Source of the DNA: Channallabes apus
Taxonomy: Eukaryota; Chordata; Actinopteri; Siluriformes; Clariidae
Direction: 5' to 3'
DNA length: 64,000 nucleotides
Assembly (NCBI GenBank): GCA_030522415.1
Contig: CM060131.1
Span: 7,999,703-8,063,702, forward strand
The position numbers and the translations under genes are program-made. Positions 1 to 12,202 of the stretch are shown in pieces (the first letter of the stretch is position 1; the number at the start of each line of letters is the position of its first letter). Under the pieces are notes generated by a model. That model did not search any database and was not told the origin of the DNA. It saw only the letters and a program-made list of their open reading frames with translations.

Positions 1-699
1 AGCATGGAGACACAAGCATCATGATATGGGGATGCTTCTCATATTAACCCTATGGTGTTGGGCCTATTTATCATATTTCAGGGATCAATTTGAGTACATC
101 AGAATACCTAAAGAGTTCATGTTGCCTTATGCCGAAGAGGAAATGCCCTTGTAATGGGTGTTTCAACAAGATAACGACCCCAAACACACCAGTAAGCGAG
201 CAGCATCTTGTTTCCAGACCAACAAGATTGACGTTATGGAGTGTCCAGCCCAATCCCCAGACCTGAATCCAGTAGAAAACGTGTGGGCTGACATAAAAAA
301 TGCTGTTTCTGAGACAAAACCAAGAAATGCAGAGGAATTGCGGCTTGTAGTACAATTGTCACGGATGTGAAGCAGTTCTCAGAACCCATGGTTATACAAT
401 TAAATATTAGTTCAAAGATGCACAAGAAAGATTAAACTTCAAGCATTTTTGTTTAAACGGTAAATTCTTCACTTTGTAAAGATGAATGATGACACTGCTA
501 TTTTTTTGAGCAGGCTAATATTTGTTTTTCTTCACTTACATTAAACTAATAATACATTTAGCACATTTTTCATGTTGTGATTCAGAATAAAATGTGCAGG
601 GTGCCCAACGCATTTATGCGATTTAAATTCAATGTTATTATATGGATATGGAGATTTACTCACATTTTCAACACACTGCTATTATTTTGAACACCACTG
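1..699 (+). mobile_element. 3' half of a Tc1-like DNA transposon with decayed transposase
   Basis: The stretch begins inside a transposase that runs off the left edge of the window. The readable part (about 158-370) has the Tc1 C-terminal catalytic signature: QDNDPKHTSK, which carries the second Asp of the DDE triad, and SPDLNPVENVW, which carries the final Glu. Upstream of 158 the frame is broken by stops, so the gene is dead. About 330 bp of AT-rich sequence follows, and the element seems to end at ...AACACCACTG followed by TA at 700-701, as expected for a Tc1/mariner terminus at a TA target. The partner inverted repeat lies outside the window, so the exact family cannot be settled. Confidence 0.85.
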
Positions 700-984
700 T
701 ATATCAAAATTCAGGAAAAAAAACATGTTAAAGCCTTCTTCTAGTAAAACATTCAAGTGGTACTTAAAAACAGTTACATGGTATTTGGCATGGCAACACT
801 GTGGAGGGGAAAGTGTTTTTGTGAAGAAAAAAAGGAATCAGTTAAGGAAGCAGTTGCTATACTTTAGGTCTTGTTTGAACATGTTCAGCATTTTTGCTTG
901 GGGTTAAACCACTTTTCCTACACTGGAACAAATGTTATGTTAATGCTCTAGTATACTGATTAAAGATATGCATTGCATTCATGT

Positions 985-1215
985 GCACTGCTATATGAAA
1001 AAGTATTTGCACCCTTCCTGAAAATTCATACCGGTTTGGACAGCATTACTCCATTAATTAAAAAAAAAAATCATTATTTACAAACTGCAGTTTGTATTTA
1101 CTTCCGTTATGTTCATGCTAAATTACAATTTAATGATCTCAAACATTTAAGTATGACAAATATGCAAAAACAACAAGAAAAAAAAAACAAAATCAAATAC
1201 TTTTACACAGCCGGC
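985..1215. mobile_element. Possible small Tc1/mariner-type MITE
   Basis: The left side reads CACTGCTATATGAAAAAGTATTTGC and the right side carries the complementary core CAAATACTTTT near 1195-1205. This resembles the termini of widespread fish MITEs whose ends contain AAAAAGTATTTG. The outer part of the right inverted repeat is poorly preserved and no TA duplication is clear. The interior is AT-rich and non-coding. Bases 700-984 hold nothing recognisable. Confidence 0.3.
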
Positions 1216-1323
1216 TGAATTTCTTAATATTTCAAGCTGTTTATTACATTCCACTTAAGGTTATTTATTATTAATAACTGTATTACTATTAATTATTATT
1301 AATTATTATTAATTAAGATCATG

Positions 1324-1702
1324 TGGATGATGGGTAGCACTGTCGCCTTGCACCTCCAGGGTCTGGGTTCGATTCCCCGGCCAGGCTCGATTCCAGTCTC
1401 TGTGTGCATGGAGTTTGCATGTTCTCCCCATGCTTGGTAAGTTTCCTCCGGGTACTCCGGTTTCCTCCCACAGTCCAAAGATATGCAGGTTAGGCTAATT
1501 GGCGTTCCTAAATTGCCCGTAGTGTGTGATTGGGTGTGTGTGTGTGTGTGTATGTGTGTGTGCCCTGCGATGGATTGGCACCCTGTCCAGGGTGTACCCC
1601 GCCTAGTGCCTGAAGTCTCCTGGGATAGGCTCCAGGTCCCCCGCGACCCTGAACACAGGATTATGCGGTATAGAAAATGAATGAATGAATGGATGATGGG
1701 TA
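1324..1702 (+). mobile_element. tRNA-derived SINE (Mermaid/V-SINE-like), copy 1, long subfamily
   Basis: A pol III B box (GGTTCGATTCC) is followed by the conserved body (TTTCCTCCCACAGTCC, a GT-rich stretch, GGATTGGCACCCTGTCC) and a TGAA tail. A perfect 13-bp target duplication TGGATGATGGGTA flanks it at 1324-1336 and 1690-1702. The A box is missing, so the copy is slightly 5' truncated. It carries the extra CCGGCCAGGCTCGATTCC segment that duplicates the B-box region. The open frames on both strands here are repeat-derived and not genes. Confidence 0.93.
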
Positions 1703-2019
1703 AGGAGGTGTGTTCTTGGTTGGTTGTTGAGAAAGTCATTTTTTTTGTTTTGTTTATTTTTGTTTTTGTTTGTTTGTTTAATTAAAGTTTAATACACCCT
1801 AAAAGGACATTTCATTGACATTTGTCCAAAATTAATTTACCAATAGAAAAAAAGAAAGAAATAGAAAACTATAGGTACCAAGAAAGCCATCAGTTTTAAA
1901 TAAAAATTCTTGTTAAACCTTGTGCTTGTCTTCTTTTTGAGCTGCCTTTAAACATAGTGAATAAATACTGTATTTCATATCTAATGCTGAAAATAAGTTA
2001 TCGTTAAAACGTTAAAAGT

Positions 2020-2021
2020 GA

Positions 2022-2068
<47 letters not shown>

Positions 2069-2357
2069 TAAAGGTGCTTTACTGACATGACGAATATTTA
2101 CATTCGTATTGCCAAAAACTGAGAAATAGATCAGAATAAAATAACAGGAATAGATAGAAAAGAAAGAAAAGCGGTAGTTCCAAGTAAAAAAAAAAGAATA
2201 GTTTAAAATAAAAGTATAATAAGTAAATATAAAATGAAAAAGTGCAGACAGTTAGCTCTGTAGTCAAAGATAAAGTGACACTCGTGAAAACTACTGAAAA
2301 GAAAGTTATAATAATAATAATAATAGTGAACACTGTGTGTACGTGTACGTGTACGTA

Positions 2358-2406
<49 letters not shown>

Positions 2407-2410
2407 AACT
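2020..2410. repeat. Simple repeats: (CT)n, (AAT)n, (CT)n(CA)n
   Basis: A CT tract lies at 2021-2069, a short AAT tract at about 2308-2325, and a compound CT then CA microsatellite at 2362-2405. The 2070-2300 interval between them is AT-rich and non-coding. The last tract abuts the CpG-containing putative exon described next. Confidence 0.9.
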
Positions 2411-2419
2411 CACACTTTC

Positions 2420-2671
2420 TCTCTCTCTCTGTCTCTGGAGAAGAAGAAAAGCTGCGCGCGCGTGTGGGTCACGGCAGGTCTGCGTGACAGCGCAGCTGAA
2501 GCCGGAGTGTGCGCGAGCAAACTGACGTTAAGATCTGGATTCGATGAGGAAACTGTTGGATGGTGAGCTGTCTCCAAACTAACCTGATGGATCACCGATG
2601 AACTGAAGGAATAGTGCCGACGTCCGGACGTCGTTGTATGCAATTTAAAAGTCGATGCACTTCGTAACGAG
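2420..2671 (+). promoter_or_regulatory. Putative CpG-containing promoter/non-coding first exon ending at a strong splice donor
   Basis: This short island is much richer in CpG than its AT-rich surroundings (GCGCGCGCG near 2454, ACGTCCGGACGTCG near 2620). It ends in ACGAG|GTAAGC, a near-consensus 5' splice site with GT at 2672-2673. A pyrimidine- and CA-rich tract lies immediately upstream. No open frame of note is present. The reading as an untranslated first exon is inference. The nearest + strand gene is the P2Y receptor, whose coding exon begins with a splice acceptor and so needs a 5' exon somewhere upstream. A lncRNA or chance is also possible. Confidence 0.35.
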
Positions 2672-2887
2672 GTAAGCTACGAGCTGTGAAGCTCTAAAGA
2701 ACATGAAGTAACCAGGCGAAGACTGGAGAAGGTTTAAGCAAATAACATGGATGATAATAAACAAGAGTAGTAGTTAGGTTGGGCATGAAATATTAATAAT
2801 ATTTGTAAGAGGGCACAACAAAAACAACATAGCATAAAACCTTGTTATATATAAATATTTTTATTCAATTGTATTTAGCTTTTTACT

Positions 2888-2929
<42 letters not shown>

Positions 2930-2949
2930 TATTATTATTATTATTATTT
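2888..2949. repeat. (AAT)n followed by (ATT)n microsatellite
   Basis: About 14 AAT units are followed directly by about 5 ATT units. The two halves are complementary and could fold into a hairpin. The surrounding 2,672-3,850 interval is AT-rich and shows no gene. Confidence 0.9.
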
Positions 2950-3852
2950 AACACTTTAAAGTAACTTTTACAATCCTGGGAGTTGAAATAGTAAAACAGC
3001 CAATAAGTAAAAAACACATTTGTTGCAGCATTACAGTCATAATAGTGAAAAAGCCTGAGAAAACATCTGTATGAAGGAGATTTTAAGACAGCAGGTGTTG
3101 GAAATTGCTTAACCGCAGAGGGCGAGAGGTCCAGAGTTAGGGTGGCTCGCTAGAGACAGGAGAAACTCAGAAGCTGGAGGTTTTCAAATAAATAATTCTG
3201 AGCCATAATTGAGGTCCACAATGAATGTAAGGACAAATGTAGCAAAAAGGTCAGTTGTATAAGTGAAAAAAATTAGCATGAATTGTATTGAAGAGGTTTT
3301 TTTTTGAGTGTTGGTGAGAAGCAGAGCAGCTACATTTCAATTTACTTATGAAGGATTTACACTTGAATGCTTTATGCGTGTTGTGTATCAAGATTACATC
3401 CACATACAGTACTGTAAGAATCATCAAATGCATGTTTAATTGTGCCTATTTAAATTAAGTTTAAATCAGATTTCTCAAACCTACACCAATCTTTTCAGGC
3501 CATGTTCGACAACCAAAATCCTTCCTAATCCATTAAATTAACTATGAATGCACACGATGCAGGACTGTGTAGAGGACATTGAAAACAGCATGCGGAAACT
3601 GTTTTGGTGCACTGAGTTTGGTGCACTGAGGTTTACAGCTCATACCAGCAAAAGATTATAAACTAATGCATTAGAATGCATGTTAAGTTTGTAAATCTGT
3701 AGCTACTTGTTAATAGGAACTGCAGGATTGTGAATTTTTTTTTAAAGTCCATCCAAGCTACTTTTGGAACATCTCATAACATGAAAAAAAAAGACCACAT
3801 GTGGGAGATGACCATGCTTCTAAGAGAAAACAGAAATATATATATATATATA

Positions 3853-4428
3853 TATATACACACTACTGTTCAAAAGTTTTAGAACACTTTCTAACTCCAT
3901 GATGGTTCCTGAATTTTATTTCTTTCTACATTGTAAAGGAATGCTGAAGGCATCCAAAAAATGCATTAATCTCCTTTGAACAGTTGATATTGAGATGTGT
4001 CTGCTACTTCTGCTCTGTAAAGACTTCATAACGCCTCTAATCTGAGGTGCTGTTAATTGGTCATTTTTTCAGGCTGATACAGTAACTCTAAATGAACTTC
4101 TCGTCTGCGGCAGAGGTAGGTTTTGGTCTCGTCCTCCTGGGACGGCCTTCATGAGAGCCAGTTTCATTATGGTGCTTGACGGATTTTGCAAATGCACTTG
4201 ACAATACTGTTCTTGCAAGAACTATTACAGAAAGGCCGACCTCTGTGTCTTAAAATAACAACTAACTGTTATTTTTGTTGTTGTTATGTAATTACCTAAT
4301 TCCATATGTGTTATTTTATAGTTTTGAAATCCCCAATATTGTTGTAGAGGATGTAGAAAATAAATCACTAAACAAAAACAAAGAAATTTGCAAGTGTTCT
4401 AAAACTTTTGAACGGTAGTGTGTATATA
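3853..4428. mobile_element. Non-autonomous Tc1/mariner-like MITE, nearly perfect terminal inverted repeats
   Basis: The left end (3861-3889) starts CACTACTGTTCAAAAG and continues to GAACACTT. The right end (4392-4420) is its reverse complement with one mismatch, and both sit in TATATACA/TGTATATA. The interior (about 500 bp) is non-coding and includes a GTT-rich stretch and a GAGAGCCAGTTTCAT segment. That segment recurs at 7,740 and, on the other strand, at about 28,180 and 34,560, so this is a multi-copy family. The CACTACYGTTCAAAAG termini are of the kind common in fish Tc1/mariner MITEs. Confidence 0.85.
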
Positions 4429-7190
<2,762 letters not shown>

Positions 7191-7194
7191 CATA

Positions 7195-7690
7195 CGAGAT
7201 GCGCCAAATCAACAAGACGTCTGGCTACAGCTGCAGCGGAACGACTATGAGTGCGCACGCGCGTGCACGCGCATCCTAGTCAGTCTATTAGAACATGTGA
7301 CTAAACTGCACTGCATGCACAAACATTAAATGGAGATTATTTGTGCTTTGCTGAGTACAGTATGTGACAACTTCGATAAAGTGTAGACACTATACACACG
7401 CTAGGGCTCCACACGGCATCTGAAATGGTCGCCTGATTTATTTTGTGATTAGTTTTAACCAGACAGTCACCAGCGGCGGCCGACCCCCACCAAAAAATGT
7501 CAAATGCACATAGCGATCTGTAATCTCTGGCAGACTTTCTCCTCTCCTGCGCCTGCCTGCCCCACACAAAAGCGCGCGTGATAATACATCAGGGCTGCGT
7601 TCAATAACCAGAGAACTCGCAAACAGAAGATCTTTCAACTGCTGTTCATTAGTGAAGGCTGCGCACGCGCTCTTATTGAACGCTGCACTG
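7195..7690. promoter_or_regulatory. CpG-rich patch containing a 101-bp hAT-like mini element
   Basis: Bases 7200-7690 have clustered CpG (GCGCACGCGCGTGCACGCGC near 7253; GGCGGCCGACC near 7475), unlike the flanks. At its right end, 7590-7607 (CAGGGCTGCGTTCAATAA) and 7673-7690 form inverted repeats matching at 16 of 18 positions. This looks like a small hAT-type MITE with CAG termini, but the 8-bp flanks (TAATACAT and CTTTAGTT) do not match. The rest could be a CpG island or an older element; no exon is recognised. Confidence 0.35.
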
Positions 7691-7739
7691 CTTTAGTTTG
7701 GACGCCTTTTTTTCTTTTTCTTTAATCATTGCAAAACAA

Positions 7740-7905
7740 TGCTGCCAATGATGAGAGCCAGTTTCATCACGGTGTTTGATGGGTTTTACAGATGCACGTG
7801 ACAATACTGGTCTTGCATTAACTATTCCAGAACAGCTGACAATCATGTATTAAAACAACTGTTGTTGTTGTTGTTGTTACTTAATTACCTAATGCAATAT
7901 GTGTA
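7740..7905. mobile_element. Internal fragment of the 3,853-type MITE
   Basis: The segment ATGAGAGCCAGTTTCATCA, followed by GCACGTGACAATACTGGTCTTGCA and a GTT repeat, parallels 4150-4300 of the complete copy in the same orientation. Neither terminus is recognisable. Confidence 0.7.
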
Positions 7906-8156
7906 TTTCCAAATAAGTTCTTCAGGCGATTCTTAGGAAGGTTGTGCTGTAACTCCTGATAAATCTGTTAGTAAGAGAGGCCAGAGGAGAATGTGTCATA
8001 ACCAACCTATTTTAAGCTGACAGAATGGCTACAAAAAAATTTACAGGAGTTTTAACAGGTTTCTGATGTGCTTATGTTACCACGGTAAACTGTTGATAAT
8101 GTGATTTGATTTATTTACAAGACAGATCCTGTCATTTCTAAAGAAATAAAAATTAT

Positions 8157-8186
8157 GAGGATTTAAAGCATATGCTTTAAATCCTC
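8157..8186. repeat. Perfect 30-bp palindrome
   Basis: GAGGATTTAAAGCAT is followed directly by its exact reverse complement, giving a 15-bp stem with no loop. It stands alone in AT-rich DNA, with an AAT microsatellite about 90 bp downstream (8278-8302). The rest of 7,906-9,130 shows no gene. Confidence 0.9.
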
Positions 8187-9129
8187 CTGCAATACTGTCG
8201 GATTATTGACTGTATATACATATATGTAGATTACTTACAAATTATCATTATTAAATAATATTATTGTATTGTCCTTAATAATAATAATAATAATAATAAT
8301 AATGAATACTGTATGAAATTAGTACCAGATCGTTTGTACTCCAGTGAGGCACAGTGACTGATTATTCTATTATTCTTTCTCACTTATGATTGGAGGGGGG
8401 GACTGTTTTCCAAATTCAAACACAGCAAACCTGCCAATCAGGATACAGTGCACCCTTTATTTATCAGCACCTATTGGATGTAATGTAAACACAGAGCGTT
8501 AATATTACAAGAACAGTGCAACAACCTACAATACTGAGAACCTGGAGAAACAATTAAAGACAACTAATTCACCACGTCAACACCCATGGCCTTATTTGAA
8601 ATTTTTTTAAGTGAGTTGTTTAAATGCATTCTCTGTCTGCCTCATTCCCATATAATGTCTTTCAACAAGAATGCTCCCTTAATTCTGAAAAAGTCTGAGC
8701 TATGCCTGGCTCTGATTATGATTTATGCTAAACTATCAAATTATCTAGTATCTTAGTACATATTACTACATATCACTCACCATCCATGTAAAACAGAGAG
8801 AGGGAGTAATGTCTGGGATACTTGGTTAAAAATGTTTTCTTTTTTTTTTTTTTCCTAGAGAAAACATGGTGGCCGTATGCAGAGATGTTAAGCTTAAAAC
8901 CAACCTAAAATGAAATGTTCGCCTGTAGCCGTCCAGGGCATTAAAATTACTATTACTCATAAGACTCAAGAAATAGTCACAGTTCTAAAAGGTAAAATGT
9001 GAACAGTGAAAGCATCTTCTTATTGCCATTAATGATTGCATAATAAACTTGTGATGTGTGAAGGTTTAGGATGGCAATTGCAAAGACATTTTCATACAGA
9101 AAGCTATTAACAGCTAGCCTGCAGAGTTA

Positions 9130-9520
9130 AAATATATATAAAAAGGTTTCGTCAATGAGCTGGGCTGACCAAGACTGAACGTGAGGAAGGGAGTTGAGCT
9201 TCGGTGAGGGCCCCTTCTCAGTACTTTGCTTCATTTCCTGGAATCTCCGCAACACTCAGAGTCTATAAAAGGAGAAAAGAGAGAACAGATCTGCAAGTCA
9301 CACGACCAGAACTTACTACCAGACTAAGCCAGACTGACATTCGGCAGTCATTTTATAGGGCATTGATGCCACCAGGAGGTGGATGATAATCCTCCATCAT
9401 CCATTGTGAGTGAAGGCGCCCAGCCAGTCCCGTGTGTGGAGCAGAACTGGCCGAGGTGCTGAATGTGTGATCTCTTTTCTATGGTTGAGCAAGGGGCTGG
9501 CAGACAGTAAGAGGCGCTGG
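9130..9520 (+). promoter_or_regulatory. Putative TATA promoter with exon-like sequence downstream
   Basis: CTATAAAAGG (TATA core 9264-9270) matches the vertebrate TATA consensus well. Less AT-rich, low-repeat sequence follows (about 9290-9520), with no long open frame. A second TATA-like string, ATATATAAAAAGG, lies at 9136-9148. This could be a 5' untranslated exon of the downstream receptor gene, a lncRNA start, or an old LTR remnant. No TG...CA ends or direct repeats were found to support the last. Confidence 0.3.
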
Positions 9521-10330
9521 ATTTACTCCCACAATCATAAAATATAATTTAGTTAATGCCGGCAATAAATTATGTTCAATCTGTTCATTCAACCTACAGA
9601 TATAATACAAAATAAATCATTAAAAATGTAATTGTGCAGATAAAAAAAGTCAGATATCACTGAGAAAAAAAAATCTTGATGAGTATTCTGTGGGTGCTTG
9701 CGAAGAGCTCATTATTCGCTCATTGTAAACTCAGAATGAGAAATGAATGAATGAGGGTGGGATGAGAATAGATTGAGTCTATATAGAGAGCTCTCAGATC
9801 TCTCTGATTGAGATTAAAAAGTTGATCATTATTTCAGAGTTTAAAAAGAGCTCTTTTGAAACTTAAAGGCTTTAAGAGAAAAAATGAGTGACAAGAGAAA
9901 TATGCAATAGTCTCATTTTGGTTTCACACAAACCTTGCAGTTGTCTAGAAGACAAAAAAAAATCAATATTAAAAGATATTTTGTTATTTTGTATTTTTTT
10001 CTTCTGGTAATGACCTTATATTAACAGATCTGTGTGCTCTAGGTAACATTAGATCCTTAACACAACTTAGCTTGGGACGGGGACTACAGGTGAACCGCAT
10101 TCAGACACTGGGATTAGGCTTTTGCTGAGAATCAACCCTGGGCCTTCCTAATGGTAGGCGAGAAGCCATAATAAATCAGAGTATGTTTAATAGTTAATGA
10201 CCCTTCGAAGGCAGGTGCTTTGGCCCTTTTATTTAAATAGGAATTTAAATGGAGGGCTTCTACATTTACAGGAATAATATTTTACCCTGGGTTTCACTCA
10301 CATACATGACTTGTGTACTGTGACCACTGG
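9521..10330. other. Gene-free interval
   Basis: AT-rich sequence with no recognised gene or element. Confidence 0.5.
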
Positions 10331-10628
10331 ATTGGCAGCACAGTGGCATGGTAGTTAGCACTATGGCCTTGAGGATTCAGTTCCCTCCTGTTTGAATATT
10401 CTCTCTGTGCTTGGTGGACTTCCTCTAGGTATTCCGGTTTCCTCCCTAAGACTTGCACTAAATGGTGTCCCTACATTTCCTTCGTGTGAATGAGAGTGTG
10501 AGTGCATGTGTGCCCTGTGCTGGATTGGCACCGTGTAGAAGTTGTACTGTACCTCGCCTCGTGCCTGAAGTCTCCTAGGATAGGCTCCAGGCTTTCCACC
10601 ACCCTCTACCGGGTGGATCAGCGTCAAT
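10331..10628 (+). mobile_element. Old, diverged SINE of the same family
   Basis: The A-box-like head (GCATGGTAGTTAGCACTATGGCC), the body (TTCCGGTTTCCTCCC) and the 3' block (GATTGGCACCGTGT; CTCCTAGGATAGGCTCCAGG) are still readable but carry many substitutions. No clear target duplication or TGAA tail remains. Confidence 0.8.
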
Positions 10629-10746
10629 GTCAACAGATAATCTGCAAACTTTATTCAGAGCGATTTCAAGCAGATTGAATACAGTAAATATTGTCCATGT
10701 AAAAGTAGTTGTAATGTGCTGTCCAAAGTTATATAGTAAAACTTCC

Positions 10747-11117
10747 TGTCATGCACACTCAACCTACGCCTGGCACTAGGACCCGGAAGTAAGGCGGGCG
10801 TCAAACCAGGAAGTATAAAAGAGGTAAACAAACGATAGTACAACGCTCAGTCATTGAGATCGCCCGATGTCGTTTCGGAATCGTTCACCAAACCGTGAGT
10901 ACTCACTATCTTGGTATTACTTTCTGATTGAGTGTGTGTTTATAGGACGCGGGTTAGATTGTGTCTTTCCCTTGCTCTCCTTTTATGAGAGTCCTTAAAA
11001 CAAACAGCGTGATTATCCTGCCTACTCGTGTTCTTCCGCGTTTGGGTTTACCATTCACGCAACAAAGGGCTAACCGCTAAGCTACGTCTTCTGATCATCC
11101 CAGGTTAGTTCGTGACA
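10747..11117 (+). repeat. 5' LTR of the Gypsy element
   Basis: 371 bp with TG...CA ends. A TATA box (TATAAAA, 10814-10820) lies 32 bp before CTCAGTCATT, the likely start of the R region. It differs from the 3' LTR at three sites: GCCTGGC versus GCCCGGC, TGAGATCG versus TGAGTTCG, and TCCCAGG versus TCCAAGG. Confidence 0.97.
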
Positions 11118-11118
11118 G

Positions 11119-11129
11119 AATGACTGAGC
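11119..11129 (+). promoter_or_regulatory. Self-priming primer-binding site overlapping the gag start
   Basis: AATGACTGAGC, one base after the 5' LTR, is an exact 11-nt reverse complement of GCTCAGTCATT at 10845-10855, which lies about 31 bp downstream of the LTR TATA box at the expected 5' end of the transcript. This is the arrangement of the Tf1/sushi group, in which the RNA 5' end folds back to prime reverse transcription in place of a host tRNA. The gag ATG (11120-11122) lies inside the site. The transcription start is inferred, not observed. Confidence 0.8.
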
Positions 11130-12164
11130 CTTCCGCGGTAAACCCAGCGGACCATGCGCACCTCTGCGATGTGGTAGATCAGCATGCCGCGCTTATCGAT
11201 AAGCTAACCGGAGAGATCGCTAATCTGAGCCGGGGCCTCCAAGACCTCGCGGCCTTGCGCCGCGAGGTGGCGGAGCTCCGGCAGGAGAACGCGGATCTCC
11301 GCGCGGCTGTCGCTAGCGCGGCTAGCAGGCCTCCCGTCGCGGCGGCCACGGCTCCGCATCCCCCCCCCCCTTTATTCTGATGTGTTTATTTCTCTACCAG
11401 ACAAATGGAATGGCATAGACGGGAGATGTGATGTGTTCTTAACAGCGCTCGATCTGGTGTTCGAGTTTAATTCCACCAAGTACTCCACCGATCGGCTACG
11501 CATCGCTCTCCTGGTCTCCTTATTAACAGGGCAGGCAGCTGAGTGGGCCACGGCAGTTCTCAAATCGGACTCTGATACCGCCCACTCTTATAATGAATTC
11601 ACCCGCCAACTCCGATTGACTTTTGAACACCCAGCGGGCGAGGTGGAGACCGACTCCAAACTCTACCATCTGCGCCAGGGAGGATCGTCCGTGAGCCGGT
11701 ATAGCGCGGAGTTCCGAACCCTCGCCGTGCAGACCAGCTGGGGAGACGCCGCGCTCCGGACATCCTTCTACGAGGGACTGGCTTCACGAATCAAGGATGA
11801 GCTCAGCGGGCGAGAACTCCCCGCCACCCTCGAAGGACTGATCCAGCTAGCTCTGCGCATCGATCAGCGCCTCCTGTCTCGCCCGAAGCCAGCCCCTAGG
11901 ACCCTGCCGCCTGCACCCACCTTCGCCTACACCACCCCACGACCACCTGCTGTCTTCGTTAACACCAGTATGAAACCAGTCGGATCTCCACCTCCTGCCG
12001 TGGTTGACACGGGAGCCGGGGAACCCATGCAATTAGGACGCGCCTCCCTGACCGTAGCCGAACGCGAACGGCGGTTCCGAGAAGGGCTGTGTGCCTATTG
12101 TGGGTCGGCGTCACATCACCGGGCGATCTGCCCACTGCGCCCGGGAAACGCCCAGCCCCGGTGA
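11120..12164 (+). pseudogene. gag of the Gypsy element, broken by a C11 tract
   Basis: Gag forms the particle shell and binds the element RNA. The N-terminal part (11120-11380, 86 codons) has a heptad-rich coiled coil (about residues 25-70) and a Pro/Ala-rich end. It runs into an 11-C tract (11360-11370) and stops at 11378-11380. The rest continues in the frame starting at 11382, reading as capsid-type sequence and ending in one zinc knuckle, C-X2-C-X4-H-X4-C (about 12090-12131). One extra C accounts for the break. The gag stop is the TGA at 12162-12164, just past the frameshift site. The homopolymer indel could be a real mutation or a sequencing error. Confidence 0.88.
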
Positions 12165-12202
12165 ACCGGAGGAGAGATTCACCGGGCCAGATCCAACTCT
12201 CC
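12143..12202 (+). promoter_or_regulatory. Programmed -1 ribosomal frameshift signal (slippery heptamer plus predicted pseudoknot)
   Basis: The heptamer G GGA AAC (12143-12149) is in phase with the gag frame (codons GGA AAC), and slipping back one base enters the pol frame exactly. After a 7-nt spacer, CCCGGTGAA (12157-12165) pairs perfectly with TTCACCGGG (12178-12186). Inside the 12-nt loop, GGAGAG (12171-12176) can pair with CTCTCC (12197-12202), giving an H-type pseudoknot. PEG10, the domesticated sushi gene of mammals, uses the same GGGAAAC heptamer. Use in the cell is inferred. Confidence 0.85.

Noticed and set aside
1299..1739. 146-residue minus-strand open frame, with similar frames at 18,659-19,053, 27,317-27,792, 29,905-30,235, 33,670-33,962 and 34,671-34,922
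   Set aside because: All are translations of the same SINE on one strand or the other; the open frames come from its CA/GT repeat and GC-rich body.
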